Shown here one piece after another: positions 41,980-50,324 of a DNA stretch of 50,324 bases. Position 1 is the first letter of the stretch; every line of letters begins with the position of its first letter. Position numbers and translations under genes: made by a program. The notes below the pieces were generated by a model that was not told the origin of the DNA, ran no database searches, and was given only the letters and a program-made list of their open reading frames with translations. Source of the DNA: Planctomycetota bacterium (GTDB lineage: Bacteria; Planctomycetota; Phycisphaerae; Sedimentisphaerales; Anaerobacaceae); contig DUZJ01000018.1 in assembly GCA_013349615.1 (NCBI GenBank), positions 1 through 50,324 on the forward strand, written 5' to 3'.

Positions 41980-42236
41980 TTATCCCTGCTCATATTGCCT
42001 CTTCTCGTTTCTGGTGGTCTTACGAGCGCTGATAATACGTATGGTATCATCACGATCTGTATGTACAACCACAATGAGCGTATCATTGATAGATGTTCCA
42101 ATGGTGATAAATCTATCTTCACCGATTGAATGGGCCAGATCATGGATGGTAATAGATAAGGGATCACCAAAAATTGTACATGCTTCCTCTTGTTCGACTG
42201 AGATTTCTTGCTATCCCATTCAAATTGTAATGCCAT
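41980..42236 (-). pseudogene. BrnT-type toxin gene broken by an internal deletion
   Basis: The first 19 codons (MALQFEWDSKKSQSNKRKH) match the BrnT start. Directly after CAT the frame shifts: reading one base later restores the BrnT core (FGDPLSITIHDLAHSIGEDR, TLIVVVHTD, IRIISARKTTRNEKRQYEQG) to a TAA at 41980. The usual GVSFEEA segment is missing. The joint CATGTACAATT suggests deletion between two short CAT-type repeats. The RNase toxin should be inactive. Confidence 0.8.
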
Positions 42237-42300
42237 TGTTTAGACCTCTTAATTCCAATAGCAAAGTATTGTGTTGAACAGATTTCACAATTTTAGCACG

Positions 42301-42372
42301 TAGGGTGAGTTCTGCCCACCATTTATTTTTCACCAGCCTTTTATTTTTGGTTGGCACAGCCCACGCTACACT
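42301..42372. repeat. Imperfect palindromic repeat next to the mnmE end
   Basis: AGGGTGAGTTCTGCCCACC (near 42302) and GGTTGGCACAGCCCACGCT (near 42350) are inverted copies agreeing at about 14 of 19 positions around an AT-rich centre. The element touches the mnmE stop codon at 42366. Confidence 0.5.
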
Positions 42373-43544
42373 TGGCCGTTTAACAACTCCGTTATGAGGG
42401 AGGCGGCGTGCTGTTTGGATTCGACGTTTTTGAGTTGTTTTAGCAGGTTTTCCTGGCGGTGTGTAAAGCAAACAGCGGTGTGTAAATCAAAATCGGCTAC
42501 GCCGGCAAGCTGCCGGATTTTTTCCGTGAGGTTTTCGATACCGGTCTCGAATTTAGCACTTATCCGCACCGTGTTTGCCAAAATCTTCGGCACTTTTCCG
42601 ATATCGAGCCCGGCCGGCAGATCGGATTTGTTCAAGACCGTAAGGACTTTCCCGCCGGCAATTTTTTCAAGCAGCCGTTCGTCAAGCTGCTCTGCGGTCC
42701 GGCTGTTGTCCAAGACGAGCAAAACCAAATCTGCGCTTTCGAGAATTTCGATACTTTTTTGCTGAGACGCTTTCCCGACAACGTCTTGAGGCGCTGCTGC
42801 AAGCTCTTCATCCAAACCTGCTGTGTCAATCAGTTCTACCAAAAGCGGCCCGATTTTGCATTGTGCAGAGACCCAGTCTCGCGTTGTGCCTTTAATGTCC
42901 GTGACAATTGCTTTCTGCCGGCCGGCAAGACAATTCAAAAGTGTGCTTTTGCCGGTGTTTGTCGGACCTATTATGGCGGCTTTGCAGCCGATGATAATCA
43001 GTTTCGCTGTTCGGCTGTGTTTAAGTATCTGGTCAGCCTCGGATTTCATCTTTTCAATAGATATATCGCTTATTTTTTTGAGCCATTCGGCCGCTTTTTT
43101 GCTTAGGCCGGCGTCGATTTGATTTGCGATTATTTTTGTGCCCTCGAGTGTTTTGGCCTTAGGCTGGGTGAGTTTGGCTTCAAGGGCGATTGTACCGGTT
43201 TGCTTTTGTGCCGATAAGATTTTATGTAGAAGCTCGTCAGCAGTCAGCAGCGTGACTCCACAGCTCTGGAGCAGCTGCATTATCATCTCTACGATGATGG
43301 GATTGCCATGACAACCAATGGCGAAGGTTTCGGCCCCTTCGCAGCCGATTACAACCTCATCAATGGTCTCGCTGCCATCGACGATTGTTCCGAGCAGTAT
43401 TTTACCAGGTTGTAGAAATGTCGGCTTCCGGCCCGCCGGTTTGAATATCTTTTTTATGATGGCTTCGGCTTTGTCGCCGAAGACTTGAATGGTTGATATT
43501 GCGCCGGTCCCTTTGCCGGTCATTACTGCAGCGAAAGCATTCAT
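42366..43544 (-). CDS. mnmE: MnmE/TrmE-like tRNA-modification GTPase lacking the C-terminal cysteine motif
   Basis: MnmE with MnmG modifies the wobble uridine of some tRNAs. The 392-residue product has the folate-binding-like N-domain, a reduced helical domain and a G domain with GPTNTGKST, KGTTRDW, DTAGL and NKSD. The family normally ends in FCIGK, whose cysteine is needed for modification. Here the protein stops at SLITELLNGQV, about 45 residues early. ATG at 43544 is preferred to a TTG eight codons upstream. It follows the membrane protein gene by 32 bases and probably belongs to the coaX transcript. Confidence 0.88.
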   Translation of the reverse strand: MNAFAAVMTGKGTGAISTIQVFGDKAEAIIKKIFKPAGRKPTFLQPGKILLGTIVDGSETIDEVVIGCEGAETFAIGCHGNPIIVEMIMQLLQSCGVTLLTADELLHKILSAQKQTGTIALEAKLTQPKAKTLEGTKIIANQIDAGLSKKAAEWLKKISDISIEKMKSEADQILKHSRTAKLIIIGCKAAIIGPTNTGKSTLLNCLAGRQKAIVTDIKGTTRDWVSAQCKIGPLLVELIDTAGLDEELAAAPQDVVGKASQQKSIEILESADLVLLVLDNSRTAEQLDERLLEKIAGGKVLTVLNKSDLPAGLDIGKVPKILANTVRISAKFETGIENLTEKIRQLAGVADFDLHTAVCFTHRQENLLKQLKNVESKQHAASLITELLNGQV

Positions 43545-43576
43545 ATTGAGCTCAATGTAAGTGGACAATCATATTT

Positions 43577-44149
43577 TTATGGTAAAAGATGGAGACGATA
43601 TAGAACCGTAATGATCAGTTGGCTAAGTGTTTTTCCAGTCAGTATAGCGAAGCTGTTTAAGATCCAACATGGCAATGAAGATATGATTGCAAGGCGGATG
43701 ATAAGCCAGTTGTTAAGTTTTGGCTCAATAACAATGGTAAATGCAGCCAATGCTATCGGCAGAAAACAGAGAATTAGTAATACTATTCGGCTGAGTTTTG
43801 TGAGTTCAACTTTGGAAAACTTAGACAAAGAGATAAAAAACGCCGCCCAACTCAAAATAGTAATTGCAGGGACCAAGAAGCGTCCGTATGTCCTTTCATC
43901 GGGGATTGTGTCTCTGACGTGGTCTGATACCTCAAAAAGTTCTGATAAGCCGTAATCTATAAGATAAAAAATAAAGAATGATAAGCAAAACACCATAATA
44001 CCGATTGATAGAAGTTCCCTTATCAAGCGAATTTTAGTTTTATGTAAAGAGGTTTTCAGTGCCCAAAAAACCGTCACTATTAGAAAGGTTGGTAGTAATG
44101 ATATGAGTATTAAGTTGTAATAAGTGTTGGAAGCAAATTTTGTTAACAT
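43577..44149 (-). CDS. Multi-pass membrane protein of unknown function
   Basis: The 190-residue product has about five hydrophobic helices (YYNLILISLLPTFLIVTVFW, LLSIGIMVFCLSFFIFYLI, AITILSWAAFFISL, IVLLILCFLPIALAAFTIV and a last one). I recognise no family. It lies 18 bases after coaX and 32 bases before mnmE on the same strand, so it is likely co-transcribed. Confidence 0.7.
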   Translation of the reverse strand: MLTKFASNTYYNLILISLLPTFLIVTVFWALKTSLHKTKIRLIRELLSIGIMVFCLSFFIFYLIDYGLSELFEVSDHVRDTIPDERTYGRFLVPAITILSWAAFFISLSKFSKVELTKLSRIVLLILCFLPIALAAFTIVIEPKLNNWLIIRLAIISSLPCWILNSFAILTGKTLSQLIITVLYRLHLLP

Positions 44150-44167
44150 TCGTCAGCCCCAAGTGAC

Positions 44168-44956
44168 TTATTCTGTTTTTTCTTCGATATATTTTTTGTA
44201 TGTCAGGACGATACCTTTTACGACGAGGTTCGGCACGAAGGAATCAATAAACTCGCAGTCGTCCTTAATAACTTTTGCGGCTGAGCCGGTAAGTACCGAG
44301 TGTGGCCATTTGCCGAGATTCTCTGCGTAACGCCTGATGATCTCCTGCACAGTTGCGACAGCCGAGTAATACAGGCCGCACTTTATCGCCTCGTCTGTAT
44401 TTTTGCCGTATGGCGCCTTCGGCCTGGTAACTTTTACTTCCGGCAGTTGGGCGGTGTGCTCTTTAAGTGCGCGTGCTCCGATTTCAAGGCCCGGACAGAT
44501 GACGCCGCCAAGAAAAATTCCCTTTCCGTCAACGAGGTCGATGGTGACAGCGGTGCCGAAGTCTGCAACGACCACGGCATCTTTGACGACAGCGTAAGCC
44601 GCTGCGGCGGAGACTACTCTGTCAGCGCCGACTTTGTCCGGCTCATCCACCCAAAGGTTCATTGGCAGCGGTATGTCTTCGCCTATAATGTGCAGCTTTT
44701 CGTCGAGGTTTTCCTTTGCTATTTCCCGGATGAGTTTCGTCCAGGCGGGTTTTACGCTGCAAACGACAATGACGCCGTCGCGTTTTCCTTCTTTAGAGCT
44801 TTGGGCAAGAGGAATTTTGTCCCAGGCGGATTTGAAAATTTCGGTCAATTGTGCGCGGGACCGGCCGGAGACGGATTTGATAAAATGCTCTTCGTCCTTC
44901 AAGTAAAGGGCTATTGTAATATTCGTATTGCCAATATCTACCGCGATTATGTTCAT
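44168..44956 (-). CDS. coaX: Type III pantothenate kinase
   Basis: CoaX phosphorylates pantothenate, the first step of coenzyme A synthesis. The 262-residue protein has the ASKHA phosphate loop IAVDIGNTNITIALY, PDKVGADRVVSAAAAYA, DFGTAVTIDLVDG and GGVICPGLEIG. Length matches the family. It is the first gene of a probable minus-strand transcript with the membrane protein and mnmE. Confidence 0.95.
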   Translation of the reverse strand: MNIIAVDIGNTNITIALYLKDEEHFIKSVSGRSRAQLTEIFKSAWDKIPLAQSSKEGKRDGVIVVCSVKPAWTKLIREIAKENLDEKLHIIGEDIPLPMNLWVDEPDKVGADRVVSAAAAYAVVKDAVVVADFGTAVTIDLVDGKGIFLGGVICPGLEIGARALKEHTAQLPEVKVTRPKAPYGKNTDEAIKCGLYYSAVATVQEIIRRYAENLGKWPHSVLTGSAAKVIKDDCEFIDSFVPNLVVKGIVLTYKKYIEEKTE

Positions 44957-45050
44957 AATTTGTGCCCTATGGCTCGTATTTATCCATACCTTTCCGGCTA
45001 CGGCTCGCTCCGCCGAGTCAAGTTTACTCTATTCTTTTGCTGATGTCAAT

Positions 45051-45077
45051 TTATGACCATTCTAATAATTGTCATAA
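45051..45077. promoter_or_regulatory. Inverted repeat, possible operator
   Basis: TTATGAC and GTCATAA flank 13 bases. The site lies between the divergent coaX and 45145 genes, 33 bases upstream of the promoter at 45110, and could bind a dimeric regulator. Confidence 0.4.
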
Positions 45078-45109
45078 AGATAGGGGAGAATAACGGGCAA
45101 GAAGTTTTA

Positions 45110-45138
45110 TTTACACCCATGTCCTTTTCCGGTATAGT
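45110..45138 (+). promoter_or_regulatory. Promoter predicting a leaderless transcript
   Basis: TTTACA at 45110-45115 and TATAGT at 45133-45138 have 17-base spacing. The expected transcription start falls on or next to the ATG at 45145, and no ribosome site is present, so the first gene may be translated from a leaderless mRNA. Confidence 0.6.
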
Positions 45139-45144
45139 TATTGT

Positions 45145-45357
45145 ATGGACAGGTTTGATTTTCCGAAGATACAAAGAGATGTTTTCATAGTAGCGTCAGT
45201 TTTCGAGAAGTCAGACGAGAAATCATATTGGCTTTCCAGAACCCCTTACGAACGGCTGGAAGCCGTTGAATTGATGCGGCAAATTATCTATGGCTACGAT
45301 CCATCTGCCATCCGACTTCAAAGAGTTCTTGAAGTTACTCAACGCTCATCAAGTTGA
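45145..45357 (+). CDS. Small conserved partner of the downstream nucleotidyltransferase
   Basis: The 70-residue protein has the pattern SYWLSRTPYERLEAVELMRQ then YGYDPSAIRLQRVLEVT, seen in small proteins encoded just before nucleotidyltransferases. It overlaps that gene by 68 bases in another frame. There is no ribosome site, but a promoter ends six bases before the ATG. Function is not known; a two-gene toxin-antitoxin-like unit is an inference. Confidence 0.72.
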   Translation: MDRFDFPKIQRDVFIVASVFEKSDEKSYWLSRTPYERLEAVELMRQIIYGYDPSAIRLQRVLEVTQRSSS

Positions 45358-45739
45358 GTATCTGCTAATCGGTGGATATGCTGTTGGTTATCATGGTTAT
45401 CCGCGGGCTACCGTCGATATGGATATTTGGATTGGTATGAACCCGGCCAACGCCGAGAGTATTGTTACTGTCCTGAAAGAGTTCGGCTTCGACCTTCCCG
45501 AATTATCGCCGGAGCTTTTCCTCAAAGAATGGCAAGTAATCCGCCTGGGCGTACCACCTGTCAGGATAGAACTCGCCACAACGGTTTCCGGTGTCAATTT
45601 CAATGAATGTTACGCTGAACGGGTAGTGGATATACTGGACGGCGTGAAAGTCAACTTGATTAGCTTGAAGCACCTGAAGATTAATAAAAAGGCCTGTGGC
45701 AGGCACAGAGACCTGGCCGACCTCGAAAACCTGCCGTAA
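45290..45739 (+). CDS. Nucleotidyltransferase-fold protein (AbiEii/DUF6036-like)
   Basis: The 149-residue protein has the nucleotidyltransferase signature LLIGGYAVGYHG followed by TVDMDIWIG, where the DxD pair would bind metal, and a C-terminal ISLKHLKINKKACGRHRDLADLE typical of the family. Related proteins are toxins or antitoxins that attach nucleotides to RNA or protein. Its start lies inside the small upstream gene. Confidence 0.8.
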   Translation: MATIHLPSDFKEFLKLLNAHQVEYLLIGGYAVGYHGYPRATVDMDIWIGMNPANAESIVTVLKEFGFDLPELSPELFLKEWQVIRLGVPPVRIELATTVSGVNFNECYAERVVDILDGVKVNLISLKHLKINKKACGRHRDLADLENLP

Positions 45740-45843
45740 GCTGGAAAATCCAGTCGACTGGCTCCCTTCCTTCTGTCCTCCCATCGGTTGAATTCAGCGC
45801 AACGCTTTGGTTGAGAAAATATTTCAAAATTCCAGTAGACAAA

Positions 45844-45872
45844 TTGCCCTGTTTGGTCACTATGTTTATAGA
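45844..45872 (+). promoter_or_regulatory. Candidate promoter of the ECF sigma operon
   Basis: TTGCCC at 45844-45849 and TATAGA at 45867-45872 are separated by 17 bases, 27 bases before the sigma factor start codon. Confidence 0.5.
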
Positions 45873-45898
45873 GTACGTTAAGACTTGAGGGCCCCGAG

Positions 45899-46441
45899 TT
45901 GACAAAACCAAGCGATAGAGAGCTGATACAGGCTGTATTCGCCGGCGAGAAAGCAGCCTATGAGAAGCTGTACGACCGTTATGCGCCATTGGTTCGGGCC
46001 ATCTGCTACGATACTACCCGGAACCTTACTGACGCCCAGGACCTTGCACAGGATGTATTTATGCGAGCTTATGAAAAATTAGACCGTTTGCGTGACCCAG
46101 ATCGTTTTGGGAAGTGGGTTGTCGGGATTGCCCGATTGCGCTGCAAAGAATGGCGGTGCCAGAAGTCAAAGGGCCGAGACAAGCATGTTGGGCTTAATAA
46201 TGCCCAGGCGGCTGCTCCTGACCCGCCGAATGATAGTCGGATAGAGCACCTGCAACAAATGATTACAACACTTCCGGAAAAGGAACGGTTAGCTTTGCAT
46301 ACGTTCTATCTGCAGGGTAAATCGGCTAACAACGCCCGCAGGATAATGGGCCTGTCAAGGTCGGGGTTCTACCGCGTCCTTGACCGGGCCCGGAAACGGT
46401 TGGAGTGCTTACTGGTTAAAGAACAGGAGAATATCCGATGA
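45899..46441 (+). CDS. ECF-type RNA polymerase sigma factor
   Basis: The 180-residue protein has sigma region 2 (YEKLYDRYAPLVRAICYDTT, DAQDLAQDVFMRAYEKLD, FGKWVVGIARLRCKEW) and region 4 (LPEKERLALHTFYLQGKS, SRSGFYRVLDRARKRL). The start is TTG with GAGGG seven bases upstream. Its stop overlaps the next gene (ATGA). Family members respond to an extracellular signal through a membrane partner. Confidence 0.9.
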   Translation: MTKPSDRELIQAVFAGEKAAYEKLYDRYAPLVRAICYDTTRNLTDAQDLAQDVFMRAYEKLDRLRDPDRFGKWVVGIARLRCKEWRCQKSKGRDKHVGLNNAQAAAPDPPNDSRIEHLQQMITTLPEKERLALHTFYLQGKSANNARRIMGLSRSGFYRVLDRARKRLECLLVKEQENIR

Positions 46442-48276
46442 AAACGCCGCTGGATAACGATTTGAACAAGGCGTACGAAGCGTTTAACCAAAACCACAAT
46501 CACCTTCGCCAAACGCTGATGGCGTCGCTGCCCGACCGTTCTAAACAGCACAAACGCGCGGGGCGGGTCAATCATGCGTTGGCGTTTATTCGAGGTACAA
46601 TTATGAAAAGCAGAATAACAAAGTTAGCCGCCGCGGCAACGGTGATAATCGTTGCGGTAATGATTGGCATAAGCCAATTTGGAGGTCCAATTGATGGAGC
46701 AAGTGTGGCTTGGGCGGATGTAATAGAAACACTCGAAAACGATATCAAGTCAACTAACACTATACATATTTTGATGACATTGAGGATGACATTTAGTACG
46801 GTGACGCCAAGGCTGGGGGAAAACGGTGAGGTAGAATCTGAAGAACCTCATATCGTTAGGGGTGAATGCTGGCTTCGAAGAAATCCCTTTGCAGGGAAAT
46901 CGGTTCTGGAAGGTGTACAAACTAATTATTTCACAGAAAAAAAGTGGGTAGGTTTGGAGCATCACGGTAAAAAATGGTTTGAGCAGTCTATACCAAAAGA
47001 AAAACGAAATGTGTACGGGATGTTTGATGCTTTGGTAACGGGTGATTTTGAGGCTCATCAGGAAATACCCGGATTCAGCATATCGGATGGGCAAGTAGTT
47101 GGTAGTGAAATTATAGTTGGTGAAAAGGCAACTATATATGAGTTCATCGGTACACCGTCAGAGGAAAAGAAGGAAGAGGGACATCCTCCGATATACTTTA
47201 AATGTTGGGTAAGAGATTCAGACCATAAAACCGTTAGAATGCAAACCCATTACGGCGACTCAAATAAGTTTAATATGGATTATGAACTTATCGAATACGA
47301 TGTGACAATACCACCAGGCACGCTGGAAGTGAAAATCCCGGAAGGATACACCAAGCATTTGACAGTGGAAGAAAGAATAAGGGCAACTGTTCCAACGAAT
47401 GTGATCGAGTTAAAACAGGCTTATGATAAGGCAAGAGATGCTTTTCCAAATTATCGAATGATTATCTTAGATAATAACGGAAATATTAAAAGGCGAGTCG
47501 CTAAAGAAGACGAAAAATGGCGTTTAGATAATTATGGATATAGGCGGAAAAGTGATAACGCAATAGATGTCAGTCAAATGCAAGATTTTGATGATTTGTG
47601 GAACCAAACGGAGGCATTGAAAGGAAAGATAGAAGTTACTTTAATGCCTTATAAACGAAATATGGGCCAAATAATCTGGCATAGAGAAGATCTTGGTAAT
47701 TCACCAACGAGTAGATTACTCAGATATAGAGCTATAAACGAACAACTCAATTCTCTTGAGCACATAGCATGGCGTACGATGTACATCAATGCCAAAGATG
47801 CCAAAATACAGATGCTTCCACGTTCAGAGAAGTTTCCAGGTTGTATGGGTGTAAGTATTTCATCGCAAATCAAGGGATTTAAAAAGACGGGATTTCCTCC
47901 TACGGAGGCGCTAGTAATATTCTGGATTGACCCTTCGAAAGACTATATATGTATCAGGCATGAGCATCATCAGCGACCCAAGGCCGTGTGGGAGGAAGAT
48001 AACGAATGGGAACAGCATGAGCCTGAGACTAATACTCATGACGGTAATGGGAGTTTTCACAGCGAAATAGTCGAAATCACTAAACTGGCACAGACTCCAG
48101 ATGGGAAGTGGTTTCCAGCGGAAATAAAAATCCAGCATCATTCCATAAACAGGGACGGCACAAGAGTAAGTCCCTCACGAAAAGCAACAACAAAAAGCAT
48201 CTATGTTGATACACAAGGGTTGATAGACCCAAACCTATTCGACTGGCCGGAGGAACTGCTACTACCTACCAAGTAA
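46438..48276 (+). CDS. Membrane-anchored partner of the ECF sigma factor
   Basis: The 612-residue protein has a short cytoplasmic N-terminus of about 60 residues, one membrane helix (KLAAAATVIIVAVMIGISQFG) and a large extracytoplasmic domain beginning GASVAWADVIETLEND. This layout and the four-base overlap with the sigma gene suggest a membrane sensor and possible anti-sigma factor; no zinc anti-sigma motif is visible. The outer domain contains no enzyme motif I recognise. Translation is coupled to the sigma gene. Confidence 0.8.
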   Translation: MKTPLDNDLNKAYEAFNQNHNHLRQTLMASLPDRSKQHKRAGRVNHALAFIRGTIMKSRITKLAAAATVIIVAVMIGISQFGGPIDGASVAWADVIETLENDIKSTNTIHILMTLRMTFSTVTPRLGENGEVESEEPHIVRGECWLRRNPFAGKSVLEGVQTNYFTEKKWVGLEHHGKKWFEQSIPKEKRNVYGMFDALVTGDFEAHQEIPGFSISDGQVVGSEIIVGEKATIYEFIGTPSEEKKEEGHPPIYFKCWVRDSDHKTVRMQTHYGDSNKFNMDYELIEYDVTIPPGTLEVKIPEGYTKHLTVEERIRATVPTNVIELKQAYDKARDAFPNYRMIILDNNGNIKRRVAKEDEKWRLDNYGYRRKSDNAIDVSQMQDFDDLWNQTEALKGKIEVTLMPYKRNMGQIIWHREDLGNSPTSRLLRYRAINEQLNSLEHIAWRTMYINAKDAKIQMLPRSEKFPGCMGVSISSQIKGFKKTGFPPTEALVIFWIDPSKDYICIRHEHHQRPKAVWEEDNEWEQHEPETNTHDGNGSFHSEIVEITKLAQTPDGKWFPAEIKIQHHSINRDGTRVSPSRKATTKSIYVDTQGLIDPNLFDWPEELLLPTK

Positions 48277-48358
48277 TTTTGGCAAATTAAGGCTGGACTT
48301 ACTTTGGCTCGGCCTGTTTTTTGCGCCCCTGCGGAGAAAATTAGCCCTTCGACTTCGC

Positions 48359-49432
<1,074 letters not shown>

Positions 49433-49449
49433 TTATTTTTTTGCTTCTA

Positions 49450-49683
49450 TCAAACGACGTGGATTTTTCTGCCCTGGAAGTGGATTGTGCCATCTGTGGT
49501 AGCGAATAAGGTGTAGTCCCTGCCCATGCCGACATTACGGCCGGGGAAGAACTTTGTTCCGCACTGCCGGACGATGATAGAGCCGGCCTTTACAGCCTGG
49601 CCGCCGAACAGCTTCACACTTCTATACTGCGGATTGCTGTCCCGGCCATTTCTCGAAGAGCCTTGTCCCTTTTTATGTGCCAT
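49450..49683 (-). CDS. rpmA: 50S ribosomal protein L27
   Basis: L27 sits near the peptidyl transferase centre. The 77-residue protein starts [17 protein letters not shown] and has [17 protein letters not shown] and [16 protein letters not shown]. It is slightly short but complete. AAAGG precedes the ATG. rplU, its usual neighbour, is not upstream here; a thioredoxin gene is. Confidence 0.97.
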   Translation of the reverse strand: MAHKKGQGSSRNGRDSNPQYRSVKLFGGQAVKAGSIIVRQCGTKFFPGRNVGMGRDYTLFATTDGTIHFQGRKIHVV

Positions 49684-49980
49684 AGCAAACTGCCTTTCTT
49701 TTTAGCGCTAAACCGAAATTACACCTATATTATAATTGCTCCCCACGGAACTGTCCAGTAAATTTTCGGAGTATTTTGCTTTAGAACACAAATGTTTTAT
49801 AGTGGTTCAGCCTGCAATATGGCCTTAATTTCGCGTAACGATAATAAACCGGAAGTAGGCAACTTTTCGTTTGATATGGCCAGCGTGGCCAATTTCTCGC
49901 GGCTGATGGTTTTTCGCAATTCGATTAGTCCCGGGAGCTGCATTCGTCAGGCTGAGCAGCGGTTAGAGAATAAGTCCACA
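49684..49980. other. Spacer between rpmA and the thioredoxin gene
   Basis: These 297 bases show no convincing gene. They must hold the promoter of rpmA unless it is co-transcribed with the thioredoxin gene. Confidence 0.5.
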
Positions 49981-50324
49981 TTATTCAACTTTCAACACTT
50001 CCTTTATTGCTTTTTTCAGTGTTTTTTTTGGTAAGAACCCTACTGCCATTTGTGGTTCGTCATTTAGCGGTACAAAAAGCATGCTGGGGATGCTTTGAAT
50101 GCCGAAAGCGGCCGCTAATTCCTGTTGAGCTTGTGTGTCAACTCTGTAAAAATTGAGCTTACCCTGGTATTCTTGAGCAAGTTCTTTTAAAATAGGTTCT
50201 ACCATTTTGCACGGCGCACACCAATCCGCATAAAAGTCAATGATGCAGGGCAGTTTGCCTTCAAACTTCCATTCTTTATTTTGCTCATAGTTAAAAACTT
50301 TTTGTAAAAAGCTGTCTTTCGTTA
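49981..50324 (-). CDS. Thioredoxin-family protein, 5' end cut by the window
   Basis: The minus-strand frame is open to the right edge. It contains the thioredoxin redox site in DFYADWCAPCKM, then VEPILKELAQEY, FYRVDTQAQQELAAAFGI and the cis-proline segment SIPSMLFVP. About 25 residues precede the strand before the active site, so little is missing. It reduces disulfides; whether cytoplasmic or exported cannot be told without the N-terminus. Confidence 0.93.
   Translation of the reverse strand, partial: TKDSFLQKVFNYEQNKEWKFEGKLPCIIDFYADWCAPCKMVEPILKELAQEYQGKLNFYRVDTQAQQELAAAFGIQSIPSMLFVPLNDEPQMAVGFLPKKTLKKAIKEVLKVE

Overview
The window looks like a chromosomal segment of an uncultured planctomycete, most likely of the class Phycisphaerae. 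Support comes from the gene content: a 2038-residue exported LamG/PA14/dockerin protein, Tat-exported sugar-active enzymes, an FHA-SpoIIE phosphatase, pseudopilin-like tails of the type RWPESL...DPINGG...YSKGKNNIDEGG, and sigma factor/membrane partner pairs. Housekeeping genes (prmC, apt, asnS, glyS, mutS, coaX, mnmE, obgE, rpmA, thioredoxin) show that this is chromosome, not plasmid. Lineage is inferred from family resemblance; no rRNA gene is present.

Layout. 1-0.7 kb: first copy of a ~600-bp dispersed repeat rich in AAACCCAA. 0.8-4.5 kb: Tat-exported glycosidase-like protein and an FHA-PP2C phosphatase, both on the minus strand. 4.5-11.8 kb: a long structured leader and a giant exported LamG protein closed by a strong terminator. 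12-15.4 kb: a primary-type sigma factor without a canonical start codon, apt, and an exported beta-helix protein. 15.4-18.3 kb: a helix-turn-helix/Clp-N fusion followed by three related small membrane/coiled-coil proteins, converging on prmC, which carries an in-frame palindromic insertion. 18.3-24.1 kb: accessory region with the inverted second copy of the dispersed repeat, a small secreted protein, an Rhs core with a DUF4347-like tip and a membrane-protein neighbour, several hairpin repeats and an IS110-family element. 24.1-27.3 kb: PIG-L deacetylase, methyltransferase and Tat-exported oxidoreductase. 27.4-35.9 kb: minus-strand operon glyS, three paralogous membrane proteins (one fused to a YdjM-type hydrolase), asnS. 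36.3-38.9 kb: HTH-Fic and MntA-HepT toxin-antitoxin pairs and an anchored protein. 38.9-45.0 kb: mutS, a decayed BrnT/BrnA module flanked by duplicated mnmE 3' ends, a shortened mnmE, a membrane protein and coaX. 45.1-50.3 kb: a small-protein/nucleotidyltransferase pair, an ECF sigma factor coupled to a membrane partner, obgE, rpmA and an edge-truncated thioredoxin.

The exported carbohydrate-related proteins fit a polysaccharide-degrading lifestyle. Most of the non-coding space is made of palindromic or dispersed repeats, and some have entered genes. The most promising undescribed units are the HTH-ClpN plus triple small membrane protein locus, the glyS-paralogs-asnS operon, the palindrome inside prmC, and the BrnTA cassette at a duplicated mnmE terminus.
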